Assembly (NCBI GenBank): GCA_963741355.1
Contig: CAVUIG010000017.1
Coordinates: 1-64,000 of the forward strand
From: CAIWHR01 sp963741355
Lineage (GTDB): Bacteria > Pseudomonadota > Gammaproteobacteria > Burkholderiales > Casimicrobiaceae
Length of the DNA stretch: 64,000 nucleotides
Direction of reading: 5' to 3'
The position numbers and the translations under genes were made by a program. This document shows, piece after piece, positions 17,530-30,778 of the stretch (its first letter is position 1; every line of letters begins with the position of its first letter). The notes under the pieces were generated by a model. That model saw only the letters and a program-made list of their open reading frames with translations. It was not told the DNA's origin and made no database searches.

Positions 17530-18381
17530 TCAATGCGCCGCCGCAAGCAGCGCGTTTTCGGGAAAGCCCGCGCGTTTGACGGTCGCGTCGAGCGCGACCA
17601 GGGTTTCCAGCAGTTCACGCATGCGGTCGAGCGGCCATGCGTTGGGCCCGTCCGAGAGCGCCCTGGCGGGATCCGGATGCGTCTCCATGAAGACGCCCGC
17701 GACGCCGGCGGCGACCGCTGCGCGCGCCAGCACCGGCACGAACTCGCGCTGGCCGCCGCTCGCCGTTCCCAGGCCGCCCGGCAGCTGCACCGAGTGCGTC
17801 GCGTCGAACACGACCGGGCAGCCGGTGCCGCGCATCTGCGCGAGGCTGCGCATGTCCGAGACGAGATTGTGGTAGCCGAACGACGCGCCGCGCTCGCAGA
17901 CCATGATGTTGTCGGCGCCGCTCGCGGCCTTGGCCTTGGCGACGACCTGCTTCATGTCGTCGGGGGCCAGGAACTGGCCTTTCTTGATGTTGACCGGCTT
18001 GCCGGCGCGGGCGACGGCCTCGATGAAATCGGTCTGCCGGCACAGGAATGCCGGCGTCTGCAGCACGTCGACGACCGCCGCGACGGCGGCGACCTCGTCC
18101 TCGGCGTGCACATCGGTCAGCACCGGAACGCCGATCTGGCGCTTCACTTCGCCGAGGATGCGCAGCCCCTCGTCCATGCCGAGGCCGCGAAACGACGTGC
18201 CGGAACTGCGGTTCGCCTTGTCGTACGACGACTTGAAGACGAACGGAACGGAGAGCGCGCCGCAGAGCTCCTTCAGCCGCCCGGCGACGTCGAGCTGCAG
18301 CTGCAGCGATTCGACGACGCAGGGGCCGGCGATGAGGAACAGCGGACGGTCGAGGCCGACGTCGAAGCCGCAGAGCTTCAT
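17530..18381 (-). CDS. kdsA: 3-deoxy-8-phosphooctulonate synthase (KDO-8-P synthase)
   Basis: 283 residues, intact. Condenses PEP and arabinose-5-phosphate to KDO-8-phosphate for lipid A/LPS. Motifs: FLIAGPCVVESLQ near the start, FKSSYDKANRSSGTSFRGLG (PEP-binding Lys and Arg), VLTDVHAEDEV, NIKKGQFLAP, VCERGASFGY, VVFDATHSVQLPGG and VFMETHPDPARALSDGPN. Its start follows the pyrG stop by 68 bp, in the pyrG-kdsA-eno order. The metal type is not settled by inspection. Confidence 0.96.
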   Translation of the reverse strand: MKLCGFDVGLDRPLFLIAGPCVVESLQLQLDVAGRLKELCGALSVPFVFKSSYDKANRSSGTSFRGLGMDEGLRILGEVKRQIGVPVLTDVHAEDEVAAVAAVVDVLQTPAFLCRQTDFIEAVARAGKPVNIKKGQFLAPDDMKQVVAKAKAASGADNIMVCERGASFGYHNLVSDMRSLAQMRGTGCPVVFDATHSVQLPGGLGTASGGQREFVPVLARAAVAAGVAGVFMETHPDPARALSDGPNAWPLDRMRELLETLVALDATVKRAGFPENALLAAAH

Positions 18382-18449
18382 GCCGTGCCGGCGCGCCCGG
18401 AAGCGAGCGGCCGGGACCGGAGGGCGCGTGGCTTCATCGCGACGCGCCT

Positions 18450-20135
<1,686 letters not shown>

Positions 20136-20220
20136 GGGCGACAAGTTCCGGAAATTTGTATTTTACACGGATTCGCGCCACTGTCGCGCGGGCAGGCGGG
20201 CCCCGCGGATGGCATTCGCG

Positions 20221-21621
20221 TCAGGCGTTCAGGAGAGCGCGCTCGAGTCGTGCTCGCGTCGCCTCGCGGCCCAGCAGCGCGAGCACGGCGTCGATCGCCG
20301 GGGTCTGCGGCGTGCCGCAGACCAGCATCCGCAGCGGCATCATGACCTGCGCCGGTTTGAGCGCGTGTCGTCCCGCGACCGCCTTCAGCGTGGCGCCGAT
20401 CGCCTCCCGGGTCCAGTCGACCGTTGCGAATGCGTCGAGAATCTCGGCCAGCGCCGGCCGATTGGATGCAGTGACCGTTTCCGCCAGCCTGTCCGGCGAA
20501 AGATGCGGCGCGGCGTAGAAATAATGCGCGGCGTCGGCCATTTCCACCAAGGTCGCGACGCGATCGCGCAGCAGCATGGCGACCGGCCCCGGCGCAGGAC
20601 CGTGCGCAGCGTCGAGCCCGGCGCCGTCGAGATACGGCGCGAGGCGCCGTCCCAGCTCATCCTCGGCAAGCCGTTTCATGTGCTCCTGATTGACCCACTT
20701 GAGCTTGTCGGGGTCGAATCGACCGGGCGAGGGCGACAGCCCGCCGAGGTCGAACCAGGCGAGGAACTCGTCGCGCGAGAAGATCTCGTCGTCGCCGTGC
20801 GACCAGCCGAGGCGCGCGAGGTAGTTGACGACGGCCTCGGGCAGATAGCCGTCGTCGCGATACTGCAGCACGCCTTTCGCGCCGTGGCGCTTGGAGAGCT
20901 TCTCGCCCTCCGGCGTCAGCACCGTCGGAAGGTGCGCGTAAACCGGCGGCGTGGCGCCCAGCGCGCGCAGGATGTTGATCTGGCGCGGCGTATTGTTGAC
21001 GTGGTCGTCGCCGCGGATGACGTGCGTGATCCGCATGTCCAGGTCGTCGACGACGACGCAGAAGTTGTAGGTCGGCGTTCCGTCGGGGCGCGCGAGCACG
21101 AGATCGTCGAGCTCGGCATTCGAGATCTCGATCCGTCCCTTGACCGCGTCGACCCACGCGACGGCGCCTTCCAGCGGGTTCTTGAACCGGATCACCGGCG
21201 CGACACCCGCCGGCGGCGTCATGCCGACGGCGTTCTCGGGTCGCCAGCGGCCGTCGTAGCGGGGCTTTTCGCCGCGCGCCATCTGCGCCGCGCGCAGAGC
21301 GTCGAGCTCGGCGGGCGACGTGTAGCAGGGATAGGCGAGGCCGCGCGCGACCATGTCGCCCAGGACCGCACGGTACCGGTCCATCCGCTGCATCTGGTAG
21401 TACGGGCCTTCGTCGTAATCGAGCCCGAGCCACGCCATCGCGGCGATGATCGCGTCCACCGATTCCTGCGTCGAGCGCTCGACGTCGGTATCCTCGACGC
21501 GAAGGATGAACGCGCCGCCGTGCTTTCGCGCAAACGCCCACGGAAAGAGCGCCGAGCGAATGTTGCCGAGATGGATGAAGCCGGTCGGGCTGGGCGCGAA
21601 GCGGGTGCGGACGGTGGTCAC
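20221..21621 (-). CDS. gltX: Glutamyl-tRNA synthetase
   Basis: 466 residues, intact. The class I synthetase signature HIGH is seen as APSPTGFIHLGNIRSALF near residues 9-26 and KMSKS as GEKLSKRHGAKGV near 235. FILRVEDTDVERS, YNFCVVVDDLDMRITHVIRG and ILRALGATPPVYAHLP are standard. The C-terminal anticodon domain ends HALKPAQVMMPLRMLVCGT. Charges tRNA-Glu; a tRNA-Glu(UUC) gene lies in this window. It stands upstream of pyrG, with an 85-bp gap, on the same strand. Confidence 0.96.
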   Translation of the reverse strand: MTTVRTRFAPSPTGFIHLGNIRSALFPWAFARKHGGAFILRVEDTDVERSTQESVDAIIAAMAWLGLDYDEGPYYQMQRMDRYRAVLGDMVARGLAYPCYTSPAELDALRAAQMARGEKPRYDGRWRPENAVGMTPPAGVAPVIRFKNPLEGAVAWVDAVKGRIEISNAELDDLVLARPDGTPTYNFCVVVDDLDMRITHVIRGDDHVNNTPRQINILRALGATPPVYAHLPTVLTPEGEKLSKRHGAKGVLQYRDDGYLPEAVVNYLARLGWSHGDDEIFSRDEFLAWFDLGGLSPSPGRFDPDKLKWVNQEHMKRLAEDELGRRLAPYLDGAGLDAAHGPAPGPVAMLLRDRVATLVEMADAAHYFYAAPHLSPDRLAETVTASNRPALAEILDAFATVDWTREAIGATLKAVAGRHALKPAQVMMPLRMLVCGTPQTPAIDAVLALLGREATRARLERALLNA

Positions 21622-21670
21622 GACGAAGATGCGGCGGGAAAGCGTCGCATTCTACCGGACGCCTCTGTCA

Positions 21671-24967
<3,297 letters not shown>

Positions 24968-24976
24968 CGGCGCGCG

Positions 24977-25708
24977 CTACTTCCAGTCGGGATTCGGCAG
25001 CTCGGCGAACACCCGGCGAAGCCCCTCTCCCCACTGCGTGTGCACCATCTGGAAGTACGGATCCGACTCTTCGATGCGCCGCTGAAGTCCGACTGCGAGC
25101 GAATCGGTCTCGTAGACGAACAGATCGATCGGCAGACCGACGGAGATGTTGGAGCGCATCGTCGAATCGAACGAGACCATCGTGCACTTGGTCGCGTCCA
25201 TCAGCGAGGTGTCGCGCGTCAGGACGCGGTCCAGCACCGGCTTGCCGTACTTGCTCTCGCCGATCTGGAAATAGCAGGTGTCCGGCGTCGCCTCGATGAA
25301 GTTGCCCTCGGCATAGACTTCGAAGAGGCGCGGCGGCTCGCCGCGGATCTGCCCGCCGACCAGGAAATTGGCACCGGAGTCGATGTTGTTCTGCGCGAGA
25401 TACGGGCCGTCGCGGGTCTTGACGTCGCGCAGCGCATCGCCCAGCAGGCGCGCGACGTCGAACATCGACATCGAGTTCCACAGGTGATGCGAGTTGTCGC
25501 CGGCGCGGGCGCGCTGCTCGAGGATGTTGATCGCGTTCTGCGTGATCGAAAGGTTGCCCGACGACAGCGTGACGATCACGCGCTCGCCGGCGCGGATGAA
25601 CGTGCGCATCTTGGAGAAGCGCGAGATCTGGTCCACGCCCGCGTTGGTCCGGGAGTCGGACGCGAAGATCATTCCCGCATCGAGGGACATCGCGACGCAA
25701 TAGGTCAT
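24977..25708 (-). CDS. Anbu, proteasome-like peptidase
   Basis: 243 residues. The mature N-terminus is MTYCVAMSLDAGMIFASDSR. After Met removal Thr1 is the nucleophile, Asp17 falls in ASDSR and Lys32 in ISRFSKMRTF, the catalytic triad positions of HslV-type subunits. ERVIVTLSSGNLSITQNAIN and GANFLVGGQIRGEPPRLFEV are typical of Anbu (ancestral beta-subunit) proteins, which assemble into helical or ring-like particles without a known ATPase. The start at 25708 is chosen because the Thr must follow Met; an upstream in-frame ATG (25765) would bury it. It sits between the alpha-E and transglutaminase/DUF2126 genes, the conserved Anbu gene neighbourhood. Confidence 0.93.
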   Translation of the reverse strand: MTYCVAMSLDAGMIFASDSRTNAGVDQISRFSKMRTFIRAGERVIVTLSSGNLSITQNAINILEQRARAGDNSHHLWNSMSMFDVARLLGDALRDVKTRDGPYLAQNNIDSGANFLVGGQIRGEPPRLFEVYAEGNFIEATPDTCYFQIGESKYGKPVLDRVLTRDTSLMDATKCTMVSFDSTMRSNISVGLPIDLFVYETDSLAVGLQRRIEESDPYFQMVHTQWGEGLRRVFAELPNPDWK

Positions 25709-25764
25709 GGCGGTGGCATCGGGGAAAACGGCAATTCTACCGAATCCGCTCGCGGCCCTTGCCA

Positions 25765-26724
25765 TCAGTAGGTCGGAGCGAGGAAATGCCGGCTGATCTC
25801 ATTGCCGAGCGCCGAAATCCGGCCGAGAAAATCGATCAGGTACTCGTGCAGGCCCTGCCTGATGATGTCGTCGGCCTTGCCGTAGTGCAGTTTCGCGTGC
25901 AGCTCGCCCGGCGACGCGCTCGATCTCGCGGCTGCCGTCGTCGCACAGGAGCTCCAGCGACTCGAAGATGAAATTCATGCAGGCGTGCAGCGAGCGCGGC
26001 ATGTCGTCGCGCAGGATCAGGAGCTCGGCGACGCGGCGCGGCGTGATCACGTCGCGGTAGACTTGCGGTACGACTCGAAGCCCGACACCGAGCGCAGCAG
26101 CGCGCCCCACTGGTAGTAGTCGACCGCGCCGCCGACGTCGGCCGCGCTCGGCAGCAGCGTGTGGTACTTGACGTCGAGGATGCGCGCCGTGTTGTCGGCG
26201 CGCTCGAGGAGCGTGCCGAGGCGGATGAAGTGGTAGGCCTCGTCGCGCAGCATGGTGCCGAAGGTCACGCCGCGGAACAGGTGCGAGCGCATCTTCACCC
26301 AGTCGAAGAACTCCGAGACGCCGCTGCGCCTCGATCGCGGCGTAGTCGAGCGGCGCATCTCGAGCCAGGTCGAGTTGAGGTCCTCCCACATCTCGGAGGT
26401 GATCGCGCCCGCGCACCGCGCGCGCCGTTTCGCGCGCCGCGCGCAGGCAGCAGAAGATCGACGACGGGTTCGACGGGTCGAGGACCATGAATCGCAGCAC
26501 GTTCTCGGCCGGACAGCTCGGCGTAGCGCTCGTAGTACGTCTTGGCAAGGCCCGACGTGATCCAGCGGCACCGCCCACGGCTCGGCCCACGCGAGCCCGG
26601 GCTCGACCACTTCGTACGGCAGCAGCGACATCCGGTAGGTGACGTCCAGCAGGCGCGCGGTGTTCTCGGCGCGCTCGATGTGGCGCGACATCCAGTAGAG
26701 CTCGTTGGCGGTGCGGCAGAGCAT
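25765..26724 (-). CDS. Alpha-E domain protein (DUF403) of the Anbu operon (frame-broken)
   Basis: About 315 residues, all-helical. The start MLCRTANELYWMSRHIERAE is the hallmark, and NTARLLDVTYRMSLLPY follows. The internal repeat of the same motif, FIRLGTLLERADNTARILDV, shows the duplicated helical unit. The end reads HEYLIDFLGRISALGNEISR with stop at 25765. Several frame changes lie between 26060 and 26570, where identifiable fragments alternate among frames. The family always accompanies circularly permuted ATP-grasp genes and is thought to assist or bind its peptide product. It starts 12 bp after the ATP-grasp stop and ends 56 bp before anbu. Confidence 0.85.
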
Positions 26725-26736
26725 GCGATGCCCGGC

Positions 26737-28156
26737 CTATCCCGCGACGACCCAGGTGTCCTTGGTGCCGCCGCCCTGCGACGAGTTCACGACCAGCGAG
26801 CCCTCGCGCAGCGCGACGCGCGTGAGCCCGCCGGGCACGAGGCTCACGTCGCCGCCCGACAGCACGAAGGGCCGCAGGTCGACGTGGCGCGGCGCGAGCC
26901 CGGCCTCGACGAAGGTCGGGCAGGTCGACAGCGCCAGCGTCGGCTGCGCGATGTATTTGTCCGGGTGCGCGAGGATCCGCGCGCGGAACGTCGTCGCGCT
27001 CGGCCGCGGTCGACGCCGGCCCGATCAGCATGCCGTAGCCGCCCGAGCCGTGGACCTCCTTGACCACCAGCTCGTCGAGATGCGCGAGCGACGTAGTCGC
27101 AGCTCGTCGGGCATGCAGCAGCTGCTAGGTCGGCACGTTGTTCAGCATCGGCTCCTCGCCGAGGTAGAAGCGGATCATGTCGGGCACGTACGGATAGATC
27201 GACTTGTCGTCGGCGACGCCGGTGCCGATGGCGTTGGCGAGCGTGACCCTGCCGGCGCGATAGGCGGCGAAGAGCCCCGGCACGCCCAGCATCGAATCCG
27301 GCCGGAACGCGAGCGGGTCGAGGAAGTCGTCGTCGATGCGCCGGTAGATCACGTCGACGCGCTGCGGGCCGCGCGTCGTCCGCATGTAGACGGTGTCGTC
27401 CTGGACGAACAGGTCCTGGCCCTCGACCAGCTCGACGCCCATCTGCTGGGCGAGGAAGCGTGCTCGAAGTAGGCGGAGTTGTAGGCGCCGGGCGTCAGCA
27501 CCGCGACGGTCGGGCGCTTCCTCGCCGGCGGGCGCGAGCGCGCGCAGGTTTTCGAGCAGCAGGTCGGGATAGTGCTCGACCGGGCGGATCGGCTGCGTCG
27601 CGAACAACTCGGGGAAGAGCCGCATCATCATCTTGCGGTTCTCCAGCATGTAGGACACGCCGGAGGCACGCGCAGGTTGTCCTCGAGCACGTAGAACTCG
27701 CCCTCGCCCGCGCGCACCATGTCGACGCCGGCGATGTGCGCGTAGATGCCGCCCGGCACGTCGATGCCGCGCATCTCCGCGCCGGTATTGCGCGTTGCCG
27801 AGCACGCGCTCGCGCGGCATGACGCCCGCGTCGAGGATCGCCTGGTCGTGATAGATGTCGTGCAGGAACGCGTTCAGCGCCTGCACGCGCTGGCGCAGCC
27901 CGCGGTCGAGCATCTTCCACTCCTCCGCGGGAATGATGCGCGGAACGATGTCGAACGGAATCAGCCGCTCGGTGCCGGAATCCTCGCCGTAGACCGCGAA
28001 CGTGATGCCGACGCGATGAAACGCGCGCTCGGCCTCGTCCCGCTTCTGGGCAATCCGGGCCGGGGTAGTCCGGTCGAGCCACCCGGCGAACCCCTGGTAG
28101 TGCGCCCTGACGGTACCGTCGGACCGACGCATTTCATCGAATGGTGGCCGGGACAC
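26737..28156 (-). CDS. Circularly permuted ATP-grasp protein (DUF404/DUF407) (frame-broken)
   Basis: About 472 residues. N-terminal landmarks are PPFDEMRRSDGTVRAHYQGF, VGITFAVYGEDSGTERLIPF, DIVPRIIPAEEWKMLDRGLR and LNAFLHDIYHDQAILDAGVM. The middle has GVSYMLENRKMMMRLFPELF. The late metal/ATP residues are in LFVQDDTVYMRTTRGPQRVD and VIYRRIDDDFLDPLAF, then GRVTLANAIGTGVADDKSIY, DELVVKEVHGSGGYGMLIGP and the end SLVVNSSQGGGTKDTWVVAG. The family is a predicted COOH-NH2 ligase that forms peptide-like bonds with ATP. Frame changes cluster at 26840-27010, 27080-27110, 27460-27520, 27670 and 27800. The start GTG at 28156 is tentative; ATG 28132 (MRRSDG) is the alternative. Confidence 0.83.
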
Positions 28157-28201
28157 GGGAGAATTCGCGAAGGGGTTGTTTAAAGGGTTATTGCAACGCA
28201 A

Positions 28202-28242
28202 AACCCACGCCAAAGGGGAATTCGCCTTTGGCGCAGTGGGTT
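28202..28242 (-). terminator. Terminator-like hairpin in the leader of the Anbu operon
   Basis: The arms AACCCAC+GCCAAAGG (28202-28216) and CCTTTGGC+GTGGGTT pair over 15 bp with a 3-base bulge. On the minus strand the hairpin is followed by TTTTGCGTT. It ends 46 bp before the ATP-grasp start, so it lies in that operon's untranslated leader and could act as an attenuator rather than a plain terminator. Confidence 0.5.
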
Positions 28243-28317
28243 ACCGGAACGGCCTCACATGCGGTCCCTGCGACCGCCCGTTCAGGGGCGGGATGTGCAC
28301 TTGGCTGGTGCATTTTC

Positions 28318-28338
28318 TGTCCATGACATTCATGGACA
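28318..28338. promoter_or_regulatory. Perfect inverted repeat, candidate operator
   Basis: TGTCCATGA-cat-TCATGGACA: two 9-bp arms with a 3-base spacer, lying between the tRNA-Val promoter and the Anbu operon leader. It is of the right size and symmetry for a dimeric repressor or activator and could serve either direction. No regulator gene is next to it. Confidence 0.5.
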
Positions 28339-28354
28339 AATGCGGGAAATTGGT

Positions 28355-28384
28355 TTGACCCCCCGCTCGGCAGCATGCTTAAAT
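28355..28384 (+). promoter_or_regulatory. Promoter of tRNA-Val
   Basis: -35 TTGACC (28355-28360), an 18-base spacer, -10 TTAAAT (28379-28384), with the mature tRNA starting 24 bases later. Confidence 0.6.
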
Positions 28385-28407
28385 CTGGGCTCCTGTCTGG
28401 GTTCGCG

Positions 28408-28482
28408 GGGCGGTTAGCTCAGCGGTAGAGCACTGCCTTCACACGGCAGGGGCCACTGGTTCGATACCAGTACCGCCCACCA
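28408..28482 (+). tRNA. tRNA-Val (CAC)
   Basis: 75 bases with encoded CCA. The acceptor GGGCGGT pairs with ACCGCCC, the anticodon loop TTCACAC between CTGCC and GGCAG gives anticodon CAC, and the T-arm CTGGTTCGATACCAG is perfect. A terminator follows within 10 bp. Confidence 0.95.
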
Positions 28483-28490
28483 GTCGAATC

Positions 28491-28527
28491 AAGGGGTTGG
28501 CCTTAGTGGTCAACCCCTTTCTTTTTT
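28491..28527 (+). terminator. Terminator of tRNA-Val
   Basis: The stem AAGGGGTTG/CAACCCCTT has a loop of about 12 bases and is followed by TCTTTTTT. It lies just after the tRNA-Val CCA end. In the opposite direction it could also slow transcription from oxyR. Confidence 0.8.
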
Positions 28528-28643
28528 CAAGTGCTCGAGATCGCGCTCAGATTCGCGCGGGTTTCGCACAAGTCGCGCACGCGAATTCTTTCATGCACGC
28601 ATTCGCCACGCATTCGTGCCAAGAGCCTTTGCGCGCACTGCGC

Positions 28644-29600
28644 TCATCGCTTGGGCCTTCGCGTGCCGCGCGCGACGCGCCGCACGCCCCGCCTGTCGAT
28701 GCCGGCGACACTGCCCGGCATGCGGCACGCCGCGACCGCTTCGCGAATCGCGCGCATCGCGTCCGGCCTCGGAAAGCTTTTCCGATACGCGAGGACGACA
28801 CGCCGCGTCGGCGTCGGCTGCGCGAACGGCACCGGCACGACGAGCGCATTGTGGTGCCTCGGCGCCATCGCGTCGCGCGGCAGCACGGACACGCCGAGCC
28901 CGGACGCCACCATGTTGCGAACGGTCTCGAGCGAGTTGGTCCGCGTCACCTGCGCCTCCGAGCGGTTGAGCTCGGGACAGGCGTCCAGCACCTGGTCGCG
29001 AAAGCAGTGGCCGACGTTGAGCAGGATCGCGTGCTCCGACGCGAGCTCGTCGGCCGCGACGCAGCGGCGCCTGGCCCACGGATGGCCGCGCGGGACGACG
29101 ATCTCGAACGGCTCCTCGTAGAGCGGCTCGGTGACAATGCCGGGCGGCGCGAACGGGAGCGCGACGATCGCGGCGTCGATCCGGCCGGCCTTCAGCGCGC
29201 CCTCGAGCTCGCGCGTCAGGTTTTCCTCGATCTCGAGCGGCATCTGCGGCGCGTGCTCGTGCAGCGCGTGGATCAGATCGGGCAGCAGGTACGGCGCGAT
29301 GGTGAAGATGACGCCGAGCTTCAGCCGTCCCGCAAGCTGGTCGCGCCCCGCCTGCGCCATTTCCGGAATCCGGGCCGCCTCCTCGAGCACCTTTTGCGCC
29401 TGCTCGACCACCCGCGCGCCGACTGCGGTGACCGTGATCCGCGCCTTGCCGCGCTCGAACAGCCGCGCGCCGAGCTCCTCCTCGAGCTTCTGGATCGCCA
29501 CCGACAGCGCGGGCTGGCTGACGAAGCATTTCTGCGCCGCGCGGCCGAAGCTCCGCTCGGCCGCGACGGCGACGATGTAGCGGAGCTCGGACAACGTCAT
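28644..29600 (-). CDS. oxyR: OxyR, hydrogen-peroxide-responsive LysR regulator
   Basis: 318 residues. The N-terminal winged helix has MTLSELRYIVAVAAERSFGR, AAQKCFVSQPALSVAIQKLE and EELGARLFERGKARITVT. The sensing domain carries LNVGHCFRDQVLDACPELN: by count the two cysteines fall at positions 199 and 208, exactly those that form the peroxide-induced disulfide in E. coli OxyR. The end of the effector domain reads MVASGLGVSVLPRDAM. The ATG at 29600 overlaps the galU stop (ATGA). No catalase or peroxiredoxin gene is in the window. The C-tail beyond about residue 300 is basic and poorly conserved. Confidence 0.93.
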   Translation of the reverse strand: MTLSELRYIVAVAAERSFGRAAQKCFVSQPALSVAIQKLEEELGARLFERGKARITVTAVGARVVEQAQKVLEEAARIPEMAQAGRDQLAGRLKLGVIFTIAPYLLPDLIHALHEHAPQMPLEIEENLTRELEGALKAGRIDAAIVALPFAPPGIVTEPLYEEPFEIVVPRGHPWARRRCVAADELASEHAILLNVGHCFRDQVLDACPELNRSEAQVTRTNSLETVRNMVASGLGVSVLPRDAMAPRHHNALVVPVPFAQPTPTRRVVLAYRKSFPRPDAMRAIREAVAACRMPGSVAGIDRRGVRRVARGTRRPKR

Positions 29601-30473
29601 TGCGGCAGCTGCTTCTCGCGCAGGAACCGCGCGAAGGCCGCGGCAAGTCTCGGCATGCTTCAGCCCGAAGTCGACGGTGGCCTCGAGGTAGCCGAGCTTG
29701 GTGCCGCAGTCGTAGCGCCGGCCTTCGAACTCGTATGCGAGCACGCGCTCGTCGCCCAGGAGCCTCGCGATCGCGTCGGTGAGCTGCAGCTCGCCTCCCG
29801 CGCCGGGCGGCATCGCGCGCAGATGCTCGAAGATCTTCGGCGTCAGCACGTAGCGTCCGACCACGGCCAGCGTCGAGAGAGTGGTTCCCGCGGCGGGCTT
29901 TTCGACGATGCGCGTCACGGGTCCGGTGCGTCCCGTCATCACGCCGGTCTCCACCATCCCGTAGTTCGCGGTCTCCTCCGGCGCGACCTGCATCACGCCG
30001 ATCACCGAGCAGCCTTCATAACCCGCGACGGCCGTCATCTGCTGCAGCACGGGCACGCCCGCGTCGATGAGGTCGTCGGCGAGCAGGACCGCGAACGGCT
30101 CGTTGCCGACGACCGGCGCGGCGCACAGCACCGCATGTCCCAAACCAAGCGCCTCGGTCTGGCGGATGTAGATGCAGTTGATGCCCGGCGGCGTTGCCGA
30201 CTGCGCCGCGCGCAGCAGATCCGCCTTGTTGCGGGCGGCGAGCTCGGCCTCGAGCTCGTAGGCCTTGTCGAAATGGTCCTCGATCGCGCGCTTGTTGCGG
30301 CCGGTGATGAAGATCATGTCGGTGATGCCCGCCGCGGCGGCTTCCTCGACCGCGTACTGGATCAGCGGCTTGTCGACGACCGGCAGCATTTCCTTGGGGC
30401 TCGCCTTCGTGGCCGGGAGGAAGCGGGTGCCGAGGCCCGCGACGGGAAAGACGGCCTTGGTGATCTTCTGCAT
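29597..30473 (-). CDS. galU: UTP-glucose-1-phosphate uridylyltransferase (one frame break near the end)
   Basis: 291 residues. Makes UDP-glucose for polysaccharide and LPS. MQKITKAVFPVAGLGTRFLP carries the nucleotide-binding G-rich loop, and KASPKEMLPVVDKPLIQYAV the catalytic Lys. VLLADDLIDAG, IVEKPAAGTTLSTLAVVGRY and LAYEFEGRRYDCGTKLGYLE follow. After DFGLKHAE one base is missing near 29650. In the restored frame it ends LAAAFARFLREKQLPQ with TGA overlapping the oxyR ATG. Left uncorrected the frame reads straight into OxyR as an artificial fusion. SD-like AAAGGGAAC precedes the start. A MITE ends 19 bp upstream of the ATG. Confidence 0.94.
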
Positions 30474-30492
30474 CGTGTTCCCTTTCGCGCTT

Positions 30493-30778
30493 TAGGAGCC
30501 TGTCGGGCCTGATTTCGCGTATGCGACGGAGGCGGTTTGGGCGCAGTTCAAGGCGCGAGACCGAGAGCATATCGGGAATATGCCGAGGGCGAGCAACGCA
30601 GATCAGGAAATAGGCGCCCAAAGCGCCCCGTCCTTCGCTTCGGGTTGGCTGCCAAAAAGCGCGTCTGCTTTGTTGCTCGGCTTGCGAAGATTCACGATAT
30701 TCGCTGCGCCTCGCGCCGCGCATCCATCGCTTTTTGGCCCGGCAACGCATACGTGAAATCAGGCCCGACAGGCTCCTA
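30493..30778. mobile_element. MITE-like element with 33-bp terminal inverted repeats
   Basis: 286 bp bounded by 33-bp inverted repeats (30493-30525 and 30746-30778) that match at 32 of 33 positions, each starting TAGGAGCCTGTCGGGCCTGA on its own strand. The similarity continues inward as a looser palindrome to about 88 bp per arm, ending near CGAGCAAC. No open frame looks like a transposase. The ends are flanked by TA, consistent with a TA target duplication of the IS630/Tc1 type. It sits exactly between ligA and galU, and its right edge provides the TAG stop of ligA. Confidence 0.75.

Noticed and set aside
28644..30473. GalU-OxyR fusion protein
   Set aside because: One base restored near 29650 gives a normal GalU end and an ATGA overlap, so a fusion is not needed to explain the sequence.
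28497..30512. 671-codon plus-strand open frame
   Set aside because: An antisense shadow of oxyR and galU, rich in His/Arg/Asp with no motif.
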